Shown in pieces: positions 1 through 11,364 of a stretch of 64,000 bases of DNA (positions are counted from its first letter, which is position 1; the number at the start of each line of letters is the position of its first letter). Source of the stretch: Ricinus communis. Its lineage: Eukaryota; Streptophyta; Magnoliopsida; Malpighiales; Euphorbiaceae. Below the pieces are notes generated by a model, which worked only from the letters and a program-made list of their open reading frames with translations, did no database searches and had not been told where the DNA came from. The stretch covers positions 35,688,553-35,752,552 of the forward strand of contig NC_063256.1 of NCBI RefSeq assembly GCF_019578655.1. Reading direction: 5' to 3'. The translations under genes were made by a program, and so were the position numbers.

Positions 1-3000
1 CACATGAAATTGCAAAATTTCCATCCCGCTAAAAATTTCCAACATGTGACAGTTGCTAATGGAAACAAAATCCAAATTCAAGGTAGTGGCACTACTACAC
101 TACTTAATAAATCTCTAAAAAATGTTATGTTCTTACCTGACTTCAAGTCCAATTTATTGTCAATTAGTACAATAACTAATGATTTAAATTGCAATGTTAT
201 TTTTTTACCATCTTCAATAATGTTTCAGGACCGAACTACAGTGAAGACGATTGGTGAGAGACATTATAACAATGGACTATCCTATCTAAAGGATTCCACC
301 AATCAATGTCTTGTGTCGACAAGATTAGTCGATCAAGGCATGCTAATGCACTTGCGTTTTGGGCATCCCTCCGACCACGTCTTGAACAAACTTTTTTATT
401 GTAATTTAATTCCAATCATTGTGATACTTGCAAATTTTCCAAACACATTCGTCTTCCTTTTTCAATATCTTCCCGTGTTTCTGAAAAAAGATTTGAATTA
501 ATTCATTATGATGTTTGGGGACCTGCACCTATTATATCTTATAATCATTTTCGATACTTTGTCACATTTATTGACGATTATACTCGTACTACTTGGATCT
601 ATTTGTTAAAAAGGAAAAATAAGGTGTTTACATGCTTTCAAATTTTTTCTTAACTTTATTAAAAATCAATACACCGGAAAAATCAAAAAATTTCGTTCTG
701 ACAATGGCATTGAACACATAAACCAAAATCTTTTAGAATTTTTTAAAAAGGAAGGCATCCTTCATCAAACTATTTGCATCAATATTCCGGAACAAAATGG
801 GGTCTCAGAAAGGAAAAACAGACACCTTTTTGAAGTCACCCGTACCCTACTTTTTCAAAATAATATCCATTCTACCTACTGGTCTGATGCACCCATCACT
901 GCCACCTACCTTTTCAACAGGTTACCCAGTGCCAAATTAAAATACCTCAGTCCTTTAGAAATCCTCAAAGGAAGAAAAATCGAGTTAGGACACATTCGAG
1001 TCTTTGGCTGCACTGCTTATGTCCATCTTAAAAGACTTAACAAAATTGATAAAAAGCTCCGCCAAAATCCTATTTTTAGGATACTCTGTAGGAAAAAAAA
1101 AGGGTATAAATGCTATGATCCCCTCACTCATAAAACTTATGTTTCCAGGGACGTATCATTTCTAGAACATGAACCCTATTATAAGGAGAATGACCATCAT
1201 AGTACTACTTCCAACCACACTTATGGGCCACACACATTACTATTTCCGGATAACCCTGTTTTCTCTAATAACAGCAATCCCAATCAGGACAATCACCCAG
1301 AGGGGGAGCAACATCTCAACTTAAGGACAATTCCTTCAGGGGAGAGAATGTGACAAGCAGCAAAGAAATCAAACCTCCTCAGGAAGAAATTACCTTAAGA
1401 AGATCCACTCGACCAACCAGGCCTCCTTTCAGGTTAAAGGACTATGTATCCCATAAGATATCATATCCAATTCAATAATTCATCACTTATGATTCAATGT
1501 CACATCAGTATCAAGCCTATCTAGGAGACATTATGGCACACACAGAACCCACATCCTTTTATGATGCAAACACTGACCCCAAGTGGTACAAGGCCATGAA
1601 AGAAGAACTTTATACCTTAAAGAAGAATAGCACTTGGGATATTGTTCCCCTACCACCACAGAGAAAAAACTGTAGGAGGGTATACAAAATAAAATTTAAT
1701 TGTGACGGATCAGTTGAGAGATACAAGGCCATATTAGTAGCCAAAGGGTTTACACAAACCTATAGCGTTGACTACCAGGAAACTTTTGCACCAGTAGCAA
1801 AAATGAATACTGTTTGCATTCTATTTTCTGTTGCTACTAACTCAGGATGGAATCTATTTCAAATGGACGTTAAAAATGCATTTCTCCAAGGGACTCTAGA
1901 AGAAGGAACTCTATATGACCCTCCCTCCAGGTCACAGGTTCACATCAAACCCTTCTTTGGTATGTAAACTGAAAAAGGCAATTATGGACTAAAGCAATCT
2001 CCAAGAGATATGCTAAGCTAAGCCTTTTCCTCTTAAATATCAATTTCAATAAATGCACTTCAGATTTCTCTATGTTTGTCAAACACACTCACATGTGCAT
2101 CATCATTATTTTTGTATACGTGGATGATATCATCATAACCGGTAACGATAATGAAGAAATTGAAAAAGTTAAACAAAAATTAAAAAGGGAATTTGATATT
2201 AATGATCTAGGTCAACTATCATACTTTCTTGGAATAGAATAGCCAAATCACATAAAAGCTTGTTTTTATCCTAAAGAAAGTATGTACTCGACCTTTTAAA
2301 AGAAATTGGAAAACTAGGAGCTAAACCTACGAACACTCAAATGGAAACTAATGTTAAACTTAATTTGGAGGATGGTGATCCGTTAGATAACATAGGACAT
2401 TATCAACACCTAGTAGGAAAGTTGATCTATCTAACTGTCACTAGACCCGATATTTCTTACGCAGTAAGTATGGTAAGCCAGTTTATGCATGCTCCTCGCA
2501 CTAGTCATCTAGAGGCCATTGATAGGATACTTAGGTATCTCAAGGGAACCCGAGGGCAAGGAATCTGAATGAAAAAAAATAACTCTAACACCATAATTAG
2601 CTATTCTGATGCAGATTGGGCAGGAGGCAGTGACAAAAAGTCAACGATAGGATTCTGCACCTTCGTAGGAGGAAACTTAGTAACATGGAAAAGTAAAAAA
2701 AAAAACAAAGCGTAGTGGCAAGATCAAGCGCAGAGGTAGAATATCGAGCCATGGCATCTAGAGCAAGTGAACTCACTTGGATCAAGCAAGTATCCTCGAC
2801 ATGAAAATAGAATGTAGAGGACCTATGCAGATGTATTGTGACAATCAGGAGGCCCGACACATTGCATCCAACCTAGTATTTCATGAACGTACTAAACACA
2901 TCGAAGTTGATTGCCACTTCACCAGAGAAAAAGTATAATCATGACAAATTGAAACACCATTTGTCAGAAGTTATGATTAGCTAGCCGACATATTTATGAA

Positions 3001-3081
3001 AGCTCTCAACAAAAACAATCATCAAGCCATTCTCAGCAAGATGGATTCCATCAACCTCTACGAACCCACCTTGAGGGGGAG
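1..3081 (+). mobile_element. Degenerate Ty1/copia retrotransposon, 5' truncated by the window
   Basis: Broken copia polyprotein in several frames. The order of domains is readable: a GAG-pre-integrase segment with the GHPSDHVLNKL motif near 360-400; an integrase core near 560-1080 with FRSDNGIEH and PEQNGVSERKNR; reverse transcriptase near 1560-2240 with KARLVAKGF-like, QMDVKNAFLQG and YVDDIIITGN motifs (the last near 2115-2140); a connection segment with RPDISYAVSMVSQFM near 2440; and RNase H near 2600-2900 with YSDADWAGG and SSAEVEYRAMAS. The integrase-before-RT order is diagnostic of copia. Stops and frameshifts (for example at 499-501, after 1960, at 2240 and at 2566) show that it is not functional. 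A purine-rich tract (TTGAGGGGGAG, 3071-3081) directly precedes the 3' LTR. The 5' LTR and gag lie outside the window. Confidence 0.95.
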
Positions 3082-4263
3082 TGTTGAAAGCAGTAGAAAG
3101 AAAAGCATAGAAGAAGAAGATCACAAGGAAGTCTTAGACACTGCACAAGCAGAAAAGCCTGTGCAGGGTTATTCCTTACAGACTTCCAAGAAAGGGAGCA
3201 ACCATCCCTGCCAAAGGGAAATGCCACTTCAACCTTTCCTGAATCAGAATGGGACGTTAGAAATAGGTCTCAAGGGAGCCGTTATATAGATTAGGCTATC
3301 ATTGTAACCATTGTATATATAAACAAGAACAACCAAACTGTAAAATCAGAATTCATATACTCAAAACAATAATATAATGTATCATCTTAAAAATCAACAA
3401 TATTTTTGAAAACTCAAAGTTGATTGGGTGTTTTTGCATTTATTTTATATATTTTTATATAATTCTTACAACTCAATAGGACCAGTTTATTGTAATTCAT
3501 TTTGTTTTCTTTTTTTTTTTTAAAAAAAAAAAGAAAGAAACACTAATTGAACCAGTCAATGAATATACAAGGTTTTGGGTCTTTGTTACCATTTGCAAGC
3601 ATAAGGGTTCCTTAGTTGACAAGTTCTTTTAGATTGAGACTTCATTAAATTTCTTTGTAGACATATCATCTACACTTGTGAGTTTTCTGGTATTGATAAT
3701 GGAGAATAGTAATTACACAGAAATGGATAGATTGATTATGATTTCTGGAGACCTTTTTGTTATAAGGTTTCTAGATTCTGTTTCAATCAAGTAATATACT
3801 CATTTTCACACCATTGTTAAATTACCTATTATCTTATAACAACATCTATTAATAATTTAACATGACTTCTAAGTATTATTAACAATTACATACTAATCCT
3901 TATACTTATTACACCATAATTTCCTTTTTCTATTATTATGACTTTTATAATTTTCTATTTAGAATAGTATTCCTAATATATCCTATCAATATTTACATTT
4001 TTTAAATTTGGCTGTTTTATTGCTTCAATTTCTTTAGTCAATTATTTGAATTTTAAAAGAAAAATGTACAAGTGATAACTCTTAATACAATTATGATAGA
4101 ATTAGGTTGGAAATAGATTAATTATTAATTAACTTTAAGAAATTTTTGGACTAATTAAAACATCTAAAATTAATAATTTAATTTTAATTTATGTAATTTT
4201 ATACATAATTAATTTAATTTAATATGTCCTTAATTATATAAGTATTTCATGAATTATAATTTT

Positions 4264-4294
<31 letters not shown>

Positions 4295-4398
4295 GTCCGA
4301 AAAGTTTCATACTAAATTTTAATAAAAAATAAAGACAAGAGATAAAAAAGAAACAATGAAATAATTTTAGTTTTATTCTATTGATATATTAGTTTAAG
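3082..4398 (+). repeat. Copia 3' LTR plus flank, first copy of a 1.3-kb tandem duplication
   Basis: The LTR begins with TGTTGAAAG right after the polypurine tract. A TATA-like box (TATATATAAACAAG) lies near 3313, which fits an LTR promoter. I cannot fix the LTR 3' end; somewhere around 3400-3440 is likely, and the rest up to 4398 would be host flank. The whole block is repeated at 4399-5726 with scattered substitutions. It carries a short (AT)n tract near 4267-4293. Confidence 0.85.
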
Positions 4399-5579
4399 TG
4401 TTGAATGCAATAGAAAGAAAAGGATAGAAGAAGAAGATCATAGGGAAGTCTCAGACACTGCACAAGCAGAAAAGCCCGTGCAGGGTTATTCCTCACAGAC
4501 TTCCAGGAAAGGGAGCAACCATCCATGCCAAAGGGAAAGGCCACTTCAATTTTTCCTGAATCAGAATGAGACGTTAGAAATAGGTCTCAAGGCAGCCGTT
4601 ATATAGATTAGGCTATCATTGCAACCATTGTATATATAAACAAGAACAACCAAACTGTAAAATCAGAATTCATATACTCAAAACAATAATATAATGCATC
4701 ATCTTAAAAATCAACAATATTTTTGAAAACTCAAAGTTGATTGGGTGTTTTTGCATTTATTTTATATGTTTTTATATATTTCTTAAAACTCAATAGGACC
4801 AGTTTATTGTAATTCATTTTGTTTTCTTTTTTTTTTTTTAAAAAAAAAGAAAGAAACACCAATTGAACCAGCCAATGAATATACAAGGTTTTGGGTCTTT
4901 GTTACCATTTGCAAGCATAAGGGTTCCTTAGTTGACAAGTTCTTTCAGATTGAGACTTCATTAAATTTCTTTGTAGACATATCATCTACACTTGTGAGTT
5001 TTCTGGTATTGATAATGGAGAATAGTAATTACACAGAAATGGATAGATTGATTATGATTTCTGGAGACCTTTTTGTTATAAGGTTTCTAGATTCTGTTTC
5101 AATCAAGTAATATACTCATTTTCACACCATTGTTAAATTACCTACTATCTTATAACAACATCTATTAATAATTTAACATGACCTCTAAGTATTATTAACA
5201 ATTACATACTAATCCTTATACTTATTACACCATAATTTCCTTTTTCTATTATTTTGACTTTTATAATTTTCTATTTAGAATAGTATTCCTAATATATCCT
5301 ATCAATATTTACATTTTTTAAATTTGGCTATTTCATTGCTTCAATTTCTTTAGTCAATTATTTAAATTTTAAAAGAAAAATGTACAAGTGATAACTCTTA
5401 ATACAATTATGATAGAATTAGGTTGGAAATAGATTAATTATTAATTAACTTTAAGAAATTTTTGGACTAATTAAAACATCTAAAATTAATAATTTAATTT
5501 TAATTTATGTAATTTTATACATAATTAATTTAATTTAATATGTCCTTAATTATATAAGTATCTCATGAATTATAACTTT

Positions 5580-5623
<44 letters not shown>

Positions 5624-5726
5624 TCCGAATAGTTTCATACTAAATTTTAATAAAAAATAAAGACAAAAGATAAAAAAGAAACGATGAAATAATTTTAGTT
5701 TTATTCTATTGATATATTAGTTTAAG
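4399..5726 (+). repeat. Second copy of the 1.3-kb tandem duplication (LTR plus flank)
   Basis: This block repeats 3082-4398 almost base for base: the same LTR start (TGTTGAATG), the same TATA-like box, the same A/T homopolymer near 4828-4850 and the same flank. It differs by a few per cent of substitutions and by a longer (AT)n tract (about 5583-5620). The copy ends at TAGTTTAAG, the same bases that precede it at 4390-4398, so the two units abut head to tail. No internal retrotransposon sequence lies between the two LTR copies. Confidence 0.9.
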
Positions 5727-7485
5727 TGTTCATAATAATTATTTTTTTATTATAATATTTCATTAATAGAATAATTGCTTTAAAGTGAATTTTTTTAATT
5801 TTTCAATTTTTTATTATTAGATTGATTATTACATCAAAATATACATATATAAAAATAAGTTTTATTGTTATATTTTATTATAGATTTAATTTATATATTA
5901 TACAGATAAAAATTTTGAAATATTTCTGAATTTAAAACTCATTCTTATTTTATTATTAATAAATTTAAACTAACATGCCAACTAATATAGAAGAAAATAT
6001 CATTAAACTTTTTTAATATCTATTTACTGCTCTTTTAGTCCTTTTACTATGACTTTTAAAAAATCCATCCTTGTTACATTCTTTTTTTTCTCACTGTCTT
6101 TTTTTTTTTTAAAAAAAAAAAAGAAAGTTTCTACTTTTATTTTATTGTGATTAATTTACTATTAAAATAATTATAATATAAGTTTAGAAAGTTTAATTGC
6201 AGGTTTTAATAAATATAATTTGGTGGTCTAACTTAATTACTGATTCAGTGGAATCAAGGTCTCATACTGACAATTTTATCTAGTCTAACAGCTCATTCAG
6301 AGCAGTTACCAACTAGCTATTATTATATGTTACCAGTGCTTTCTTTTCTAAAGTTAATCAAGTCAAATGATTCCCAAAAGAATTCTCCAATTTCCTCCTG
6401 TCTATTCCACATTAATTTCATGAGATTAGATGACAGTAAATAAGACAATATATTTTGGAATCAGATACAGGATACAATACCTGTTTAGTTCTCTTGCTTG
6501 CTGATATGGGATTCTGATAAATTGCTAGCAGACTAGCAAACCAAAGGTTGGTGTACAGGACAATAGAAATGAATAACAGAATGTTCAAGCAGGTTTAGAA
6601 GATCTTAGTGTAGTTCACCAATGTAATTGCACAAGTCATAGGCTACTTGAATATTTAAAGGGTTTGAATTGGAGATGGAATTGGATCCTAAGATCAATGG
6701 GATATGAGCAACATCCATCTTACTTCCATGCTGCAGCTTATGCAGGCTGTAATGCAAATGCACATGCATGGTTCTGTTTTAACAAATGTATGCAGCTAAA
6801 TGTAATTATGAGAAAGAAAGTAGTAATGGGAGGTCTCCTGATGAAATTAAACAAAATTACTCTGGTTTTAACTTTTAACTCCTGGTCTAAATTTCTTACA
6901 GAATCAGGGGATTCAGAGTAGCAGCATATTAAGATTTTGACTTACTTTAACAGGCTCATTCAGTGCAGCTATCCACTGACTATTACTTTACGTTATTATC
7001 AGTATATTGACCATTGTTATTATATACTATCAGTAACATATAACGAAGTTAGTTAAGTCAATGAATTCCCAAAAGTCTCCTGATTGCTTCTACAGCTTAC
7101 AGCTAACGAAATTGGATGGTAGTGAATAAGAAAAAATAAATTTTGGAATCAAACATGGGATATCTTAAATTTCAGTCACCAATAAATAAGAATATCATTC
7201 CATCATTAATTTAATAAGATAGATGATAGCAGTCAACTTCTGCTACTTATTAAGATATAGTTGTTGTTCAAGTGGGCATTCTATATTCATAGTTTTTGAC
7301 CCTTGACTAGGATCCAGCATGAATAATGGATGAATTGGTTAATACTTCTTGCTTAAACTGCAATAACTTAAAGAAAATGTATAATTACCTTCGACACAGC
7401 TTTGACAAGTATTTCAGCCTATGATCTGAACTCACAACAGAAGTTTTTGATTAATTGAGCAAGCCGATTACCTTTGCTTCCCCCC
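5727..7485. other. Intergenic; holds a diverged direct repeat upstream of the lectin kinase
   Basis: No gene was recognised. Segments at about 6285-6480 and 6950-7165 are diverged direct repeats. Both start with a CTCATTCAG-like string, share AAGTCAA-TGA-TTCCCAAAAG, and end with ATTTTGGAATCA. The distance between them is about 665 bp. The part nearest 7485 should contain the kinase promoter, but I see no specific element worth calling. Confidence 0.55.
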
Positions 7486-9498
7486 ATGTTTTCAGTGTTC
7501 AGGTTGCTGCTTATTGTACTTCTCAATTCTGTTTTCTTGAAACACTCAGGATTTGCTCAAGATAGAAACCAGTTCATCTACCATGGCTTCAACGAATCCA
7601 ACCTGAATCTCAACGGGATTGCAAAAATTCACCCCAATGGCCTATTGGAGTTAACAAACATTTCATACTACCAAATTGGCCGTGCTTTCTTTCCGTTCCC
7701 TCTCAAGTTCGATAAGTCTTCACCCAAAAATGCTGAGTCTCTCTCATTTTCTACCAGTTTCGTTTTTGCCATTGATCCTGAGATTCCTACTCTTGGGGGC
7801 CATGGGCTTGTTTTTACTATATCTCCAACTGTGGAGTTTATAGGGGCTCTGGGGATACAATACTTGGGACTCTTTAATTCATCAACCAATGGCCGGGACT
7901 CAAACCATGTCTTTGCTGTTGAGCTTGACACTATATGGACTCCTGATTTTAGAGACATCAATGACAACCATGTTGGGATTGATGTGAATGGCTTGATATC
8001 TAATGCATCAGCCTCAGCAACATACTTTTCAGACAATCAAAACAAGAGCTTAGAGCTCATAAGTAGAAGTCCAATGCAGGTGTGGATAGATTATGATGCT
8101 GTGGAGAAGTTACTGAATGTAACACTAGCGCCTATAACAAGCAAGAAGCCAGAAAAGCCTCTCTTGTCAACAACTATTGATCTTTCTATAGTACTCTTGG
8201 ATTCTATGTATGTTGGTTTTTCTTCATCTACAGGATCTATGGCAAGCTATCATTATATTCTTGGTTGGAGCTTCAACAGAAGTGGGCCCGCACAAAGTCT
8301 TGATATGTCAAAGCTTCCTTCCCTTCCACCGAAACCAAAATCAGGTAAAAAACCAAATTTAAGAATTATGATCCCGTTGATAACAGCAAGTATTGTTCTA
8401 ATCACAATCTTTGGAGCTGTCTATATAAAGAGGAAGAAATATGAAGAATTGCATGAAGATTGGGAACAAGAATATGGCCCGCAAAGATTCTCTTACAGAG
8501 ATCTCTACAGAGCAACAAAAGGATTCCAAGACAAAGAACTTCTGGGATCTGGGGGTTTTGGAAAGGTTTATAAAGGAGTTTTACCTTCTTCCAATACACA
8601 AGTTGCAGTCAAGCAGTTTTCCCATGGTTCCCAACAAGGAATGAAGGAATTTGTAGCTGAAATTGCCAGCATGGGCAGGCTACGACATAGGAATCTGGTT
8701 CAGCTTCTAGGCTATTGCAGGCGAAAGAGAGAGCTGCTCTTGGTATATGATTATATGCCAAATGGGAGCCTTGACAGATTCCTATTTCAGAATGATACAC
8801 TAAACCTGAATTGGGTTCAACGACATCAGATCCTGAAAGGAGTTGCATCTGCTCTTCTTTACCTCCATGAAGAGTGGGATCAAGTTGTTCTACACAGAGA
8901 TGTGAAAGCTAGCAACGTTATGTTAGATGCTGAACTTAAAGGAAGGTTAGGAGACTTTGGATTAGCTAAATTCTATGATCATGGATCACTTCCACAAACA
9001 ACACGTGTTGTTGGAACTATAGGATATCTTGCACCAGAGATTTCAAGAACTGGCAGGTTCACAACCAGCAGTGATGTTTTTGCTTTTGGAACACTTATAC
9101 TGGAAGTGGCTTGTGGAAGGAAGACTATAGAGCCAGAAAGACCCCCCAGGGAAGTGATTCTGGTAGACTGGGTTCTTGAATGTTGGAAAAAAGGTGTCAT
9201 TCTTGACACAAGCGATCCTGAATTGCAAGGTAAGTATATGGCGGAGGAAATGGAATTTGTTTTGAAGCTAGGCCTGCTTTGTGCTCACCCTGCGCCAGCA
9301 GTCAGGCCTACTATGAGGCAAGTGATGCAATATCTAGATGGAAAGGCCGACTTACCAGATATACCACTGAATAGTCCTCGTACAGGGTTGGTCCTAGTTA
9401 ACCAGAATGAAGCTGAGGATTGCATTTTATCATCTGTAGCATCTTACGAGTACTCTAGTTTGTCTATCACTGCCTCAGTCCTCAGCACTGGTCGCTGA
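7486..9498 (+). CDS. L-type lectin-domain receptor kinase (LecRK-IV-like)
   Basis: Intronless 670-residue plasma-membrane receptor kinase, expected to sense extracellular ligands through a legume-lectin ectodomain and to phosphorylate Ser/Thr. I chose the ATG at 7486 because the frame opens further upstream only through a TTG. Residues 1-25 are a hydrophobic signal peptide. The lectin domain spans about 27-265 and includes HVFAVELDTIW and the metal-binding-type DINDNHVGIDVNG. One transmembrane helix lies near 295-317, followed by a basic stop-transfer KRKK. The kinase domain has LGSGGFGKVYKG (from about 353), the lysine of VAVK (376), HRDVKASN with catalytic Asp472, DFGLAK with Asp490, and GYLAPE. 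All key residues are present and the length is normal for the family, so it should be active. The clade IV placement is from recalled similarity, not a tree. A decayed paralogue lies 3 kb downstream. Confidence 0.93.
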   Translation: MFSVFRLLLIVLLNSVFLKHSGFAQDRNQFIYHGFNESNLNLNGIAKIHPNGLLELTNISYYQIGRAFFPFPLKFDKSSPKNAESLSFSTSFVFAIDPEIPTLGGHGLVFTISPTVEFIGALGIQYLGLFNSSTNGRDSNHVFAVELDTIWTPDFRDINDNHVGIDVNGLISNASASATYFSDNQNKSLELISRSPMQVWIDYDAVEKLLNVTLAPITSKKPEKPLLSTTIDLSIVLLDSMYVGFSSSTGSMASYHYILGWSFNRSGPAQSLDMSKLPSLPPKPKSGKKPNLRIMIPLITASIVLITIFGAVYIKRKKYEELHEDWEQEYGPQRFSYRDLYRATKGFQDKELLGSGGFGKVYKGVLPSSNTQVAVKQFSHGSQQGMKEFVAEIASMGRLRHRNLVQLLGYCRRKRELLLVYDYMPNGSLDRFLFQNDTLNLNWVQRHQILKGVASALLYLHEEWDQVVLHRDVKASNVMLDAELKGRLGDFGLAKFYDHGSLPQTTRVVGTIGYLAPEISRTGRFTTSSDVFAFGTLILEVACGRKTIEPERPPREVILVDWVLECWKKGVILDTSDPELQGKYMAEEMEFVLKLGLLCAHPAPAVRPTMRQVMQYLDGKADLPDIPLNSPRTGLVLVNQNEAEDCILSSVASYEYSSLSITASVLSTGR

Positions 9499-10666
9499 AT
9501 CTGCACAATTTCACGACATAGGAGGTAAGCATTCCTTAAACCAAGGAGGGACTGTTCATGTTTGGCCTACAGTTGCAAGCTTGGAATTGGTTCCACCAAT
9601 TTGATGCCGTGAAATTGGCGAAGCTGAACCTTGAGGAATATGCTGTAAATATTTCAGATGTTTCTGTAAAAATTTATTACGTACTAAAAGGGCATCCTTA
9701 GGTTCCTGATTGTACCTATTAAAAAAATTATGTTAGTTTTGGGTTATCTATTGCTAATGTTAGGAGTTTGTTATACTTTAACCATAAATAATAACATAAA
9801 ATTAGTTGATATGTATTTTAATATTTTAAAATTATTTATCATGTTTTATAAAATAATAATAATTTAAAATACTTTTAAATGTCTTTTTCAATAAAATTTT
9901 AAATATTTTAGATTTTATTAATACAATGAATATAAGAATTATATGCTACCCAAACAACATTACAATAGAAAGTGATGAAATATTAGGAATACAATAATGA
10001 AAAATTTAGTAGGGAAGTCATAATTACTCCAAATATTAATATTTTTGGAAATTCTCTTTAAAACCGGAAGTTGGAACCTTTACCTATTCAAACGGCAAAT
10101 CATAACCCCATATATATATATCGAGCAAGGTTTAAGTAGCAATTTGCTCTCTGGATTTATTTGGTAGGTTTAAATCACCCTAAAATCAGTTTTTTGGCCT
10201 AATTACTTCACACATTTGATAAATTGGTCAGTTTATTTCAAATTTAAGAGAGTAGTCTTTACACACATTTGTGGGAAAGTAAGCTATATTAAAAAATATA
10301 AAATAATACTACTTTTAATTTTTTTATTTTTTTTATTTCTTGATGAGAATTTTTTTCTAAAATAATGAAAATCATTTCTATATAAACTTGTATAAAAAGA
10401 ATCGAATCATAGATAATTTGATTGATATTACAAATATATAAAAAAAATAAAAAGAATTCAATAAAATAATTACATAATTTCTTTCGATTTTTTTTACAGA
10501 ATCAGAGAAAATAATTGAAAAAGAAGAGAGCACCATCGTCCCAAATACCGCCATCTCCATCTCTATCGTCGTCGCTAGCTCTTCATTCATCGTCGCTACT
10601 AGCTCGTAATCCATCGCCATTGCCAGCTCTTCCTCCACCACCACCACCACAGCCACTATCATCTTC
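9499..10666. other. Intergenic, AT-rich, then a low-complexity CCA/TCG-rich patch
   Basis: This stretch holds the presumed 3' UTR of the lectin kinase and AT-rich DNA. From about 10540 it becomes a low-complexity patch of imperfect GCCAGCTCTTC/CATCGTCG/CCACCA repeats, which continues beyond the hAT-type insertion at 10675-10995. Open frames here are compositional and I do not call a gene. Confidence 0.5.
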
Positions 10667-10674
10667 CTCCACCA

Positions 10675-10995
10675 CAGTGGCGATTCTAGCAAATTTAATC
10701 AGTGGAGTAAAAAGAACTAACATAAACTAAAAAAAAATATAAAAAAATAATAAAGATTAAAGACAATTTTATCAATATTGTACAAAATAAGAAAAATTAA
10801 TAGAAACTAAAAATTAAAAATTAAAAATTAAAAAAATCAAAGATAAACTTATGAAGATTTTAAAAATAAAAATAATTATAAATATTAGTGAGGATAATAA
10901 ATAAAAATTAAATTTAAAAAAAAAACTAAAGGTATTGTAATTTTGGGATTGAGGAGGGCAACAGCCCCCATTGGCCCCAAATAAAATCGTCACTG
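10675..10995. mobile_element. Short non-autonomous hAT-type element (MITE), 321 bp
   Basis: The ends are short inverted repeats: CAGTGGCGATT on the left and, on the opposite strand of the right end, CAGTGACGATT (one mismatch). They are flanked by an 8-bp direct repeat, CTCCACCA (10667-10674) and CTCCACCG (10996-11003), with one mismatch. An 8-bp target duplication is the hAT hallmark. The interior is AT-rich and non-coding. The caveat is that the flank is CCA-rich, so the duplication could be partly fortuitous. Confidence 0.65.
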
Positions 10996-11364
10996 CTCCA
11001 CCGCCAGCTCTTCAGCCATCGCCCCAACCACCATCATCTTCCTCCACCTTCTTTATTTTCTATCTGCCATCGTTGCGAATATCATCTCTATAAGAACCAT
11101 CATACTCTTCTCTTTATTGAACCAAATAACAACATCAATGAAAAAATAAATCAATAGCAGCAAAATAAAAAAATAACAACAGTAACAATAAAAATAAAAA
11201 TCAACAACAATAATAATAAAACACAACCAACGTCACCAATAGCCTTAATGGACACTAATACATCACAGAACTAGCAATAACATCTTGACGTTTTCTCTAC
11301 TTCTTCTCACACGATGTCCTTCTAACTTTAGCATGCACTTCTTTCACCTACCTTAGATAAATCC

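Noticed and set aside
6664..6921. 85-residue plus-strand frame upstream of the lectin kinase
   Set aside because: No recognisable motif, and it sits between the diverged direct repeats; most likely chance.
7668..9228. Several minus-strand frames within the lectin kinase
   Set aside because: They overlap a complete plus-strand kinase with all motifs and have no family similarity.
10378..10730. Ser/Pro-rich and Met/Glu-rich frames near 10.5 kb
   Set aside because: They stem from low-complexity CCA/TCG repeats and run into a transposable element.
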